A DNA stretch of 8,799 nt from Methanolobus sp. UBA118 (GTDB taxonomy: Archaea; Halobacteriota; Methanosarcinia; Methanosarcinales; Methanosarcinaceae): contig DACO01000066.1 of NCBI GenBank assembly GCA_002508635.1, positions 1 to 8,799 on the forward strand, given 5' to 3'. Shown piece after piece: positions 1 through 5,844 of the stretch. Position 1 is the stretch's first letter. Each line of letters starts with the position of its first letter. The notes beneath the pieces are model-generated. The model saw only the letters and a program-made list of their open reading frames with translations, did no database searches and was not told the origin of the DNA. Both the position numbers and the translations under genes were made by a program.

Positions 1-89
1 TTGAACCCGAGATCCCTGCATTTTAGTATATGGACTATGATAAAACCTCCCTGTCTTAAAATAAATGCTAATGCTTTATTAATCTTGTT

Positions 90-119
90 TAAAAAAAGAT
101 TTATTAGGCGATATTATCG
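90..119 (-). terminator. Probable T-run terminator of the UPF0016 gene
   Basis: Just past the stop codon, reading on the minus strand, there is a small hairpin (CGATA/TATCG, 109-119) and 11 bases further a run of seven T (seven A at 91-97 on the plus strand). Archaeal termination often needs only an oligo-T stretch, so this is a reasonable transcript end. The hairpin is weak and may not contribute. Confidence 0.5.
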
Positions 120-121
120 GA

Positions 122-673
122 CTACAACAGGAAAGATACACCAATCAGTATGAACAAAGCACCTGCCACAAGGGATATGGTCCTTTTATTGATCCTCTCC
201 ATTATCAGCTTACCAAGGAAGATGGCAGCAGTTGAGAGTATAAACAGAGCAGCAACCACACCTATAAAAACCAGAACCGGTTCATACTGTGTAGCAAACA
301 AAGCAGAAGCAAGCTGGGTCTTATCTCCCATCTCAGCGACGAGTATCAGAGCAAAACCTGAAACAAAAGGATTTTTCAACTCATAATTGCCCTCATCATC
401 CTCTTCCTCCCTCTTAACCAGAGTGATAATACCGAACAGTATGAATATAAGTCCCGCAGCTACTTGCACATAATCCATGGGAACCCTTTCACTTATAAAA
501 CTTCCAAGTAATATGGCGAGACCGTCTGTCAGGACAAATGCCAGCATAACACCGGCCAGTAAAGACAGGTATGCCCGGGTCTTTGTGGACAGTATCAGCA
601 CCGCAAGCTGGGTCTTATCACCCAGTTCAGCAAGTCCTACCAGCAAAAAAGGAATCAGAATGTCCTGGATCAT
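122..673 (-). CDS. UPF0016/TMEM165 (GDT1) family membrane protein, putative Mn2+/Ca2+ exporter
   Basis: A 183-residue integral membrane protein made of two homologous halves of three helices each (roughly residues 5-29, 36-60, 67-85 and 104-128, 133-155, 165-183). Each half carries the family signature E-x-G-D-K-T: E16-L-G-D-K-T21 and E114-M-G-D-K-T119, whose acidic residues are thought to bind the transported cation. An acidic linker (EEEDDE, residues 89-94) joins the halves. The length is normal for prokaryotic members. Characterised relatives (MneA of Vibrio, Mnx of cyanobacteria, Gdt1 of yeast) export or exchange Mn2+ or Ca2+, usually against H+; the substrate here is inferred. The ATG at 671-673 is preceded by AGGT about 11 bases upstream. 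The gene is transcribed away from the glutamate synthase gene and appears to stand alone. Family assignment is firm, cation choice is not. Confidence 0.93.
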   Translation of the reverse strand: MIQDILIPFLLVGLAELGDKTQLAVLILSTKTRAYLSLLAGVMLAFVLTDGLAILLGSFISERVPMDYVQVAAGLIFILFGIITLVKREEEDDEGNYELKNPFVSGFALILVAEMGDKTQLASALFATQYEPVLVFIGVVAALFILSTAAIFLGKLIMERINKRTISLVAGALFILIGVSFLL

Positions 674-705
674 GACCCAAATACCTGCAATGTTCTATTT
701 AAAAC

Positions 706-760
706 AAACTGTTAATGTCAGATTTGAGGTAACTCTGTTTTTAGCCAGAAATAACAGTTT
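706..760 (-). promoter_or_regulatory. 9-bp inverted repeat in the leader/promoter region of the UPF0016 gene
   Basis: AAACTGTTA (706-714) and TAACAGTTT (752-760) are perfect inverse copies, 37 bases apart and 33 bases upstream of the ATG. A related half-site, AACTCTGTT (731-739), lies between them. The arms could fold as a leader stem-loop or serve as protein-binding half-sites. No function is known. Confidence 0.35.
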
Positions 761-813
761 AATGAAGATCAATTATTTACTATTGTAAAGACTATCACAT
801 AAAATCAACAATA

Positions 814-824
814 AAATATATATA
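814..824. promoter_or_regulatory. TATA-like element in the divergent intergenic region
   Basis: An AT-only stretch (AAATATATATA) that reads as an archaeal TATA box in either direction. On the minus strand it would start the UPF0016 transcript near 785-790, giving a leader of about 110 bases that includes the 706-760 inverted repeat. A weaker minus-strand alternative is at 771-779. On the plus strand it could drive an upstream start for the glutamate synthase gene. Direction cannot be decided from sequence. Confidence 0.35.
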
Positions 825-933
825 GTGATTTACAGCCGATTTCCTACTTCCTTGATAAATCTTATAACTATAAACAAGAAATCGGATTCCGCATATACCA
901 TTAAAAGAACGAAAATGAAGAAATAACAAAAAA

Positions 934-945
934 ATATAAATATAT
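934..945 (+). promoter_or_regulatory. Probable TATA box of the glutamate synthase gene
   Basis: ATATAAATATAT preceded by an A-rich, BRE-like stretch is the best plus-strand TATA candidate before the gene. Initiation about 25 bases downstream would fall near 965-970, giving a leader of roughly 85 bases that contains the palindrome at 974-987 and the hairpin at 992-1016. The rest of the 674-1053 gap shows no coding signal. Confidence 0.5.
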
Positions 946-973
946 CTTGAAGACAACCGCTAGCCTACTATTG

Positions 974-987
974 CTAACCTAGTTTAG
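974..987. promoter_or_regulatory. Imperfect 14-bp palindrome near the predicted transcription start
   Basis: CTAACCTAGTTTAG is self-complementary except for one mismatched pair. It sits about 30 bases downstream of the TATA box, where archaeal repressors commonly bind to block polymerase recruitment. It does not match the GGTA-N6-TACC operator of the nitrogen repressor NrpR. Confidence 0.3.
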
Positions 988-991
988 GAAT

Positions 992-1016
992 AGGCCGGAA
1001 GTAGGATAACCGGCCT
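992..1016 (+). promoter_or_regulatory. GC-rich leader hairpin upstream of the glutamate synthase gene
   Basis: AGGCCGG (992-998) and CCGGCCT (1010-1016) form a perfect 7-bp stem with an 11-base loop, 37 bases before the ATG. The sequence GGAAGTAGG (997-1005), covering the loop, is the exact complement of CCTACTTCC at 843-851. No T-run follows the hairpin, so it is not a terminator. It could be a leader regulatory structure or an RNA-stability element. Confidence 0.4.
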
Positions 1017-1053
1017 GAAAAATAGTATTTCGATATAGAGGAAGTGAATACGC

Positions 1054-2646
1054 ATGGTAAATCTTAGGCAACCAAATGCAAATGAAGCTACAAAGACCTT
1101 TAACAGGTCAAAGAGTGTTGTACCAATGTCAGGTATCTGTACACGTTGTGTGGACGGATGCCGCGGAAACTGTGAAATTTTCAAGTCTTCTTTCAGAGGA
1201 CGTGAAGTCCTGTACCCGGGACCTTTTGGAGAGGTCACAGCCGGTGCTGACAAGAATTATCCCATAGACTATTCCCACATCAACATTCAGGGATATGCCG
1301 TCGGAGCTGTCGGTATGCCTGAAGACATGGAGCCAAGTCCTGAAACCGCAAGGTTCCCGAATGTTAGTACAGAAACAGAGTACGGCTGGGATAAGAAAGT
1401 AAAGATGAGAGTGCCAATCTTCACAGGAGCACTCGGCTCCACAGATATTGCAAGAAAGAACTGGGAACACTTCGCAATCGGTGCGGCTATTGCCGGTATT
1501 ACAATCGTTTGTGGAGAGAATGTATGTGGTATTGACCCCGGACTTAAAAGAGGAAACGACGGCCTTGTAACAGAATCACCTGAGATGGACCGCAGGATAG
1601 AACTTTACAATAAGTTCCATGACGGATACGGTGAAATGTTAGTTCAGATGAATGTCGAGGACACAAAACTCGGTGTTGCGGAATACCTTTCCAGCAAGCA
1701 CGAAATGGACACCATTGAACTGAAATGGGGCCAGGGTGCAAAATGCATAGGTGGAGAGATCAAGGTAAGAGACCTCGACCGTGCACTTGAACTCAAGAAG
1801 AGAGGTTACATCGTGACCCCTGACCCTGAACTTGCATCCGTACAGGAAGCATTCAAGATGGGCGCCATCAGGGAGTTCGAGAGACACTCAAGACTTGGCT
1901 TTGTAACTGAAGAAGGATTCCATGAAGAATGTGACAGGCTCAGAGACCTCGGTTTCAAGCGTATTACCCTGAAGACAGGTGCATACTCCATGGCAGAAAC
2001 GGCAATGGCAATCAAGTACAGTTCTGATGCCAAAATCGACCTTCTGACATACGACGGTGCACCCGGAGGTACCGGTATGAGCCCATGGCCAATGATGGAA
2101 GAATGGGGAACTCCGACTTTCTATCTCCAGTCACTTGTATACGAGTTCGCAGAGAAGTTGAAAGCAAAGGGCAAGAGAGTACCTGACCTTGCAATGGCAG
2201 GAGGTTTCTCAAGTGAGGACGGTATCTACAAGGTACTTGCAATGGGTTCACCTTACTTCAAGGCAGTATGTATGGGCCGTGGCCTTATGATTCCGGGTAT
2301 GGTGGGCAAGAATATCGGCAAGTGGCTTGAAGAAGGCAACCTTCCGAAGACAGTATCCGAATTCGGACACAGGCCTGAAGAGATCTTTGTCCACTATGAA
2401 GAACTCGAAGAGCGCTATGGCAACGATATCAAGGACATCCCGCTTGGTGCAATAGGTATACACTCATATGCCGAGAAGACAAGGGTTGGACTCCAGCAGC
2501 TCATGGCAGGTTCCAGAAGGTTCAGCCTTCCGACACTCCAGCGTAAGGATCTCATGGCACTTACAGAGGAAGCCGCAAAGGTATCAGGCATATCCTACGT
2601 AATGGATGCCTACAGAGATGTTGCAGAAGAGATACTTGACGGATAA
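1054..2646 (+). CDS. gltB: Archaeal glutamate synthase, FMN-binding domain protein
   Basis: A 530-residue protein equivalent to the FMN/central domain of bacterial GltB, which joins ammonia to 2-oxoglutarate to give glutamate. As in other archaea it is a stand-alone polypeptide: there is no N-terminal class II glutaminase domain and no C-terminal GXGXG domain in this gene. Visible features are a cysteine cluster at C29-x2-C32-x3-C36-x3-C40 that probably holds an Fe-S cluster, the flavin-site segment K224-W-G-Q-G-A-K230, the glycine-rich stretch D334-G-A-P-G-G-T-G341, and the C-terminal phosphate-binding segment A382-G-G with M408-G-R-G-L. The ATG is the first in-frame start after a stop codon (1045-1047), with GAGG 12 bases upstream. 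A hairpin terminator lies right at the stop codon, so the gene is monocistronic. The family is clear; its electron donor and ammonia source are not visible here, and a role on another amino acid cannot be excluded. Confidence 0.88.
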   Translation: MVNLRQPNANEATKTFNRSKSVVPMSGICTRCVDGCRGNCEIFKSSFRGREVLYPGPFGEVTAGADKNYPIDYSHINIQGYAVGAVGMPEDMEPSPETARFPNVSTETEYGWDKKVKMRVPIFTGALGSTDIARKNWEHFAIGAAIAGITIVCGENVCGIDPGLKRGNDGLVTESPEMDRRIELYNKFHDGYGEMLVQMNVEDTKLGVAEYLSSKHEMDTIELKWGQGAKCIGGEIKVRDLDRALELKKRGYIVTPDPELASVQEAFKMGAIREFERHSRLGFVTEEGFHEECDRLRDLGFKRITLKTGAYSMAETAMAIKYSSDAKIDLLTYDGAPGGTGMSPWPMMEEWGTPTFYLQSLVYEFAEKLKAKGKRVPDLAMAGGFSSEDGIYKVLAMGSPYFKAVCMGRGLMIPGMVGKNIGKWLEEGNLPKTVSEFGHRPEEIFVHYEELEERYGNDIKDIPLGAIGIHSYAEKTRVGLQQLMAGSRRFSLPTLQRKDLMALTEEAAKVSGISYVMDAYRDVAEEILDG

Positions 2647-2680
2647 GTGAGCAACGCTCACTTTCCTTTTTTACTTTTTA
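2645..2680 (+). terminator. Hairpin plus T-tract terminator of the glutamate synthase gene
   Basis: AAGTGAGC (2645-2652) and GCTCACTT (2656-2663) form a perfect 8-bp stem with a 3-base loop, followed by runs of six and five T. The stem begins inside the TAA stop codon (2644-2646). It separates this gene from the convergent zinc-ribbon gene. Confidence 0.8.
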
Positions 2681-2692
2681 AAAATAATAATT
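2680..2692 (-). terminator. Possible T-rich terminator of the zinc-ribbon gene
   Basis: Eleven bases past the zinc-ribbon stop codon the minus strand reads AATTATTATTTTT, a U-rich stretch of the kind that ends archaeal transcripts. There is no associated hairpin on this side. Confidence 0.35.
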
Positions 2693-2703
2693 GCCGGAAG
2701 TCT

Positions 2704-2910
2704 TTAATCCTCGACTTCCATGGCCTGGATGATATCATTTACGGTAAGCTCCCCTCTGGCAACCCTCAGAACCATGGGATAGATGTAAGAGCAGTCATCC
2801 ATAGCAGCCCAGCGTTCCTCACCCACTCTCCTGATAAGTTCGTCCATAACCTTTCCGCAATCGTTACAATATCTTGTGTTACTTTCAGCTCCGCATACAA
2901 TACAATTCAT
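2704..2910 (-). CDS. Small zinc-ribbon protein of unknown function
   Basis: A 68-residue acidic protein. Residues 3-18 form a compact zinc ribbon, C3-x2-C6-x8-C15-x2-C18-G, of the C4 rubredoxin-knuckle kind. The rest (about 21-66) looks helical, has a fifth cysteine (C40) in a DDCSY context, and ends in an ELTVNDIIQAME segment resembling a small helical interaction module. There is no signal peptide or membrane segment. The ATG at 2908-2910 has a perfect GGAGGT ribosome site five bases upstream, which makes this a real gene despite its size. It is a single gene between two plus-strand units, and its promoter region contains a palindrome (2932-2948), which suggests regulation. I do not recognise a named family. 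A role in binding a protein or nucleic acid through the ribbon is a guess. Confidence 0.85.
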   Translation of the reverse strand: MNCIVCGAESNTRYCNDCGKVMDELIRRVGEERWAAMDDCSYIYPMVLRVARGELTVNDIIQAMEVED

Positions 2911-2931
2911 AATTAACCTCCACTTTTGTAT

Positions 2932-2948
2932 CCATTGTGAATCAATGG
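2932..2948. promoter_or_regulatory. Palindromic operator candidate CCATTG-N5-CAATGG
   Basis: CCATTG (2932-2937) and CAATGG (2943-2948) are perfect inverse half-sites spaced by five bases. They lie between the minus-strand TATA-like element at 2951-2960 and the zinc-ribbon start codon, overlapping the expected transcription start. This is the classical place for an archaeal repressor site. Confidence 0.4.
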
Positions 2949-2950
2949 TT

Positions 2951-2960
2951 ATTTTAAATG
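2951..2960 (-). promoter_or_regulatory. TATA-like element of the zinc-ribbon gene
   Basis: The minus strand reads CATTTAAAAT here. Initiation about 25 bases downstream would fall near 2930, leaving a leader of about 20 bases that contains the GGAGGT ribosome site. The match to the TATA consensus is moderate. Confidence 0.35.
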
Positions 2961-3061
2961 TGTGTTTTGATACTATTTAGTTCTTGAGTATAGCAGTATA
3001 AAGCTGCCCTGATCTTAAACCCCGATCCCACTTTCAATACCGGCGAGAATATACCGCAGCG

Positions 3062-3072
3062 TTATATTAATA
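3062..3072 (+). promoter_or_regulatory. Probable TATA box of the marker-9/dmrX operon
   Basis: TTATATTAATA is the strongest TATA-like element before the operon; start near 3095 would give a leader of about 40 bases. It is flanked by a 7-bp inverted repeat, TCAATAC (3034-3040) and GTATTGA (3085-3091). A second TATA-like site, GTATAAAG (2996-3003), could give a longer leader. Confidence 0.5.
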
Positions 3073-3137
3073 TCGGACCAACCAGTATTGAGCAGCACAC
3101 ATAGTCAAAATTCAAAACACAGACCAGAGGTGAAAGT

Positions 3138-4265
3138 GTGTCTGATGATCTTTTTAATCTTAAAGCAGGATATGTCAATTTTAAAAATCCCATTGCATTA
3201 GCCCCAATGGGAGGTATAACAGATAGTGATTTTGCTAATAAGCATGCAGCCGACGCAGGGCTTGTGGTACTCGGAGGATATAACCTTGATGAGAAAACAC
3301 AGCAGGCTGCATCTGATATGCTAGCAAGGGGAAGAGAAGAGTTTGTGTCTGAAGATCCCCTGAAGCTTATCGAAACTGAAATTAAAGCTGTAAATGAAGG
3401 ACCTGTTGCAGGAGTCAATGTCAGAAGTGCAACTATGGAACCACTCATTGAAGCTGCAAAACTGGTAAAGGATGCAGGTGCGATCCTCGAACTGGATGCC
3501 CACTGCCGACAGGAGGAGATGACCTCCATAGGTGCAGGACAGGCATTGTTAAAAGACATACCCAGGCTAACCGAATTCGTGAAGAAGATAAAGGAGACCG
3601 GAGTCGTCCTCTCCGTAAAGGTCAGGGGAAATGTGGTCAACGACATAGAGCTTGTAAAGGAGTTGGAGTCCGCAGGTGCTGATATATTGCATCTGGATGC
3701 GATGATGGAAGGAGCAGGAGCGGACCTCAGGCTCATCAAGAACGTACGTGATTCCACGTCAATGTTCCTTATATGCAACAATTCAGTAACCGATTTTGGA
3801 ACGGCCAAGAATATGTTCTCAAGGGGTGCTGACATGGTCTCGGTTGCAAGGGGAGTTATGGACAAGCCTGCACTTATAGGCCAGCTTGTCAAAAACGTTA
3901 CAATGCTCCATGAAGACATGGGGTGGTACAATGCCCCGAAACATGTATGCAGAGGAGAAGGCGATCTCAGAGGACTTACATTCTGCTGTCTGCCTGTTAA
4001 ACAGTGTCCAGTGCATGGAAAGATAGAAAAGCTCGGGTTTACTGCACAGGAGTTTGCAGATCTGAAAATGGACTTTGCAAAGGGCACAATGCTGGAGTAC
4101 GGAGACAGCACGTGCTTTGGCAGTCTCGTATGGTGCTGTAAGATCTCAAAACCATGCTTCCTCAGGGACGGCGTGCTGGAAACTCTTGGACTTTCCGATG
4201 CTGAATATATGCGCCTGAAAAAAGAACTTGCAGACCATATACTTGAGAACTCGAAAGACCGGTAA
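3138..4265 (+). CDS. Methanogenesis marker 9 protein: Dus/NifR3-like TIM barrel fused to an eight-cysteine domain
   Basis: A 375-residue two-domain protein. Residues 1 to about 255 resemble the NifR3/tRNA-dihydrouridine-synthase TIM barrel: the A22-P-M-x-G-x-T-D start, E118-L-D-A-H-C-R124 where Dus enzymes have their catalytic cysteine, then K139-D and S159-V-K-V-R163. The last 110 residues are the putative methanogenesis marker 9 domain, with eight cysteines (C271, C283, C284, C290, C326, C333, C334, C340) and two copies of an aromatic-CC-x5-C motif, FCCLPVKQC and WCCKISKPC. This domain is known as restricted to methanogens and has no assigned function; the cysteines suggest a metal or Fe-S site. 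The GTG start has GAGGTGA four bases upstream. It is the first gene of an operon ending in dmrX, which points to flavin or Fe-S chemistry in cofactor synthesis rather than tRNA modification. The family call is strong, the role unknown. Confidence 0.92.
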   Translation: MSDDLFNLKAGYVNFKNPIALAPMGGITDSDFANKHAADAGLVVLGGYNLDEKTQQAASDMLARGREEFVSEDPLKLIETEIKAVNEGPVAGVNVRSATMEPLIEAAKLVKDAGAILELDAHCRQEEMTSIGAGQALLKDIPRLTEFVKKIKETGVVLSVKVRGNVVNDIELVKELESAGADILHLDAMMEGAGADLRLIKNVRDSTSMFLICNNSVTDFGTAKNMFSRGADMVSVARGVMDKPALIGQLVKNVTMLHEDMGWYNAPKHVCRGEGDLRGLTFCCLPVKQCPVHGKIEKLGFTAQEFADLKMDFAKGTMLEYGDSTCFGSLVWCCKISKPCFLRDGVLETLGLSDAEYMRLKKELADHILENSKDR

Positions 4266-4283
4266 AATACCCATATCGGATAG

Positions 4284-5246
4284 ATGAACCAAAAGCAAAG
4301 CTTCACTGTCAGAAGGGATAGCTATCCCCTGAAATCATATATTGCACGCTGTGCCCAGCTTGCCATGTGTCTTGAAGTGTCGGCTTCCCCGAAACCAGGA
4401 AATATAGACCGGCACGATGACTATGAGGATACACGCTACGAGCATTTTCTGGTATCCGCCATAAGTATGTATCCCGTAATAGAGGAGGCCGCTGAAAGTT
4501 CACATGGTGCTGGCAGGCTTATAAAAAATGCAGTTGAAGAAAGCGTTAGCTGGCAGAAGGGAGGAAACACACACTTCGGTGCAATTATACTGCTTGTACC
4601 ACTTGCCATGGCAGCAGGAAAGGTCCTGGGTCAAAAGGATAGGTTCACGATCGATGAGCTTACAGAATGTGCCCATAGTATAGTGAAAGGTACAGACACA
4701 TCTGATTCCGTTGATTTTTACAGTTGTTTTGATGCTGCCGGTGTAAAGGTAAATCCCGTGGAGGAGTTCAGCCTGCAGGATGAAGGGGCAACAAATGAGC
4801 TTACAGAAAAAAAAGTCAGTCTCTATGAGCTCATGGAAATTGCAAAGGATTACGACCTGATAGCAAATGAATGGATATCAGGTTTTAATAGATGTTCAGA
4901 CTGTGCGCAGGTCATCATCGGGGGAATGCAGGACAGACTTTTTCCGGGCAGGCTTAATGCCGATATCAATGATGTGGTTGTTTACGCTTTTCTTAAGATA
5001 CTGTCGGAGAATGAAGATACTTTCATTACCACCAAATTTGACAGTGTAACCGCCCTCAAAGTTTCATCCCAGGCAAAGTCCCTGCTACAAGATATATATA
5101 GTAAAGAAGTTAATTTTACTGATATAAAAGCCTCAATTGAAAAAATGGACGCAGAACTCCTGGAAAAGAAAATCAATCCGGGATCCACTGCCGATATAGT
5201 AATTGCCGGCATATTCATTGCTTTACTTGCAGGAGTCAGATATTGA
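4284..5246 (+). CDS. CitG/MdcB-like (triphosphoribosyl-dephospho-CoA synthase family) protein
   Basis: A 320-residue, mostly helical cytoplasmic protein of the CitG family. Bacterial CitG/MdcB uses ATP to attach a 5-triphosphoribosyl group to dephospho-CoA, releasing adenine, to build the prosthetic group of citrate or malonate lyase. The family motifs are present in order: E31-V-S-A-S-P-K-P-G-N40 followed by DRHDDY (42-47), G94-N-T-H-F-G99, and N298-P-G-S-T-A-D304. The bacterial form has a lysine where F98 stands (NTHKG), so the substrate may differ. No citrate or malonate lyase gene is in the window, and neighbours concern methanopterin. The gene begins 18 bases after the marker-9 stop codon with only a weak ribosome site (GGAT), and its TGA overlaps the ATG of the DUF447 gene by one base, so translation is probably coupled. 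A ribosyl-transfer role in H4MPT or another methanogen cofactor is my inference. Confidence 0.88.
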   Translation: MNQKQSFTVRRDSYPLKSYIARCAQLAMCLEVSASPKPGNIDRHDDYEDTRYEHFLVSAISMYPVIEEAAESSHGAGRLIKNAVEESVSWQKGGNTHFGAIILLVPLAMAAGKVLGQKDRFTIDELTECAHSIVKGTDTSDSVDFYSCFDAAGVKVNPVEEFSLQDEGATNELTEKKVSLYELMEIAKDYDLIANEWISGFNRCSDCAQVIIGGMQDRLFPGRLNADINDVVVYAFLKILSENEDTFITTKFDSVTALKVSSQAKSLLQDIYSKEVNFTDIKASIEKMDAELLEKKINPGSTADIVIAGIFIALLAGVRY

Positions 5247-5836
5247 TGTTGGATAAGGATTTTGATCTTGACAGTTTCGGACTATATGAAGGAATATCCG
5301 AAACAATTGTTACAACTAACAAGGGCTGGACACCAAACGCAGCACCCATGGGAATCATACGCAAGAAAGACAAGCTCTTTATCAGGCTCTTCAAGGGATC
5401 TAACACCTATGAGAATGTGCTGGCCGAGAAGAAGCTGGTTGCAAACGTCACATGTGATCCCATACTATTCGTCCTTTCCACATTCACTGAACTGGATGAT
5501 TCTGAATTCGAATCAAAGACCTTCAACAGCTTAACGATATCCACATTAAAAGAAGCACAGTGCTGGGTTGCCTTTGAGTGCGTCAATTCTAAACTGACAA
5601 GTGAAGCTTTCGTTTCTGAGCTAGTACCAATCTATGCACATGTGAACAAGTGTAAGATACGGGCTCCCAATCGTGGATTATACGGTGTGATAGAAGCCTG
5701 CATACATGCTACCAGATACCAGCTTAAAGAAGATGACAAATACTTGAAGTTGATCAAGGCATATGGTGACATTGTGGAAAAATGCGGCGGGGAAGCTGAG
5801 AAAAAAGCGATGAAGCTTATCTACGAGTATCTCTAG
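5246..5836 (+). CDS. DUF447 family protein, probable FMN-binding split-barrel protein
   Basis: A 196-residue protein of the DUF447 family, which has a flavin-reductase-like split barrel at the N-terminus and a helical C-terminal part. Conserved pieces seen are N31-A-A-P-M-G36, the G51-S-N-T-Y-E-N-V58 segment, and N68-V-T-C-D71, followed by the C-terminal R139-A-P-N-R-G-L-Y segment and a basic/acidic helix. There is no signal peptide or membrane segment. I chose the ATG at 5246-5248, which overlaps the preceding TGA, with AGGAG ten bases upstream; a TTG one codon earlier is less likely. It sits between the CitG-like gene and dmrX in one operon. From memory, DUF447 genes also occur in the methanopterin gene clusters of methylotrophic bacteria, which supports a cofactor-pathway role. 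Its reaction is unknown; it could be a redox partner of the next protein. Confidence 0.87.
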   Translation: MLDKDFDLDSFGLYEGISETIVTTNKGWTPNAAPMGIIRKKDKLFIRLFKGSNTYENVLAEKKLVANVTCDPILFVLSTFTELDDSEFESKTFNSLTISTLKEAQCWVAFECVNSKLTSEAFVSELVPIYAHVNKCKIRAPNRGLYGVIEACIHATRYQLKEDDKYLKLIKAYGDIVEKCGGEAEKKAMKLIYEYL

Positions 5837-5844
5837 AAAAGCGG

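Noticed and set aside
1..20. On the minus strand the window edge reads CTCGGGTTCAA, like the start of a tRNA T-arm.
   Set aside because: No D-arm, anticodon arm or acceptor strand precedes it; the upstream sequence is AT-rich, and the window stops before a full T-arm can be judged.
1..153. A plus-strand reading frame open from the first base to a TGA at 151-153.
   Set aside because: It is short, has a low-complexity Lys/Leu/Arg composition, and overlaps the real UPF0016 gene and its terminator. It could at most be a gene remnant.
674..1053. Search for an NrpR-type operator (GGTA-N6-TACC or GGAA-N6-TTCC) before the glutamate synthase gene.
   Set aside because: No match to either pattern was seen in the intergenic region.
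2647..2916. An 89-codon plus-strand frame opposite the zinc-ribbon gene.
   Set aside because: It starts inside the terminator hairpin and lies antisense to a gene with a consensus ribosome site and zinc-ribbon motif.
3062..4306. A 414-codon open frame on the minus strand opposite the marker-9 gene.
   Set aside because: It is the antisense shadow of a clear gene, with a Ser/Phe-rich composition, no motifs and no ribosome site.
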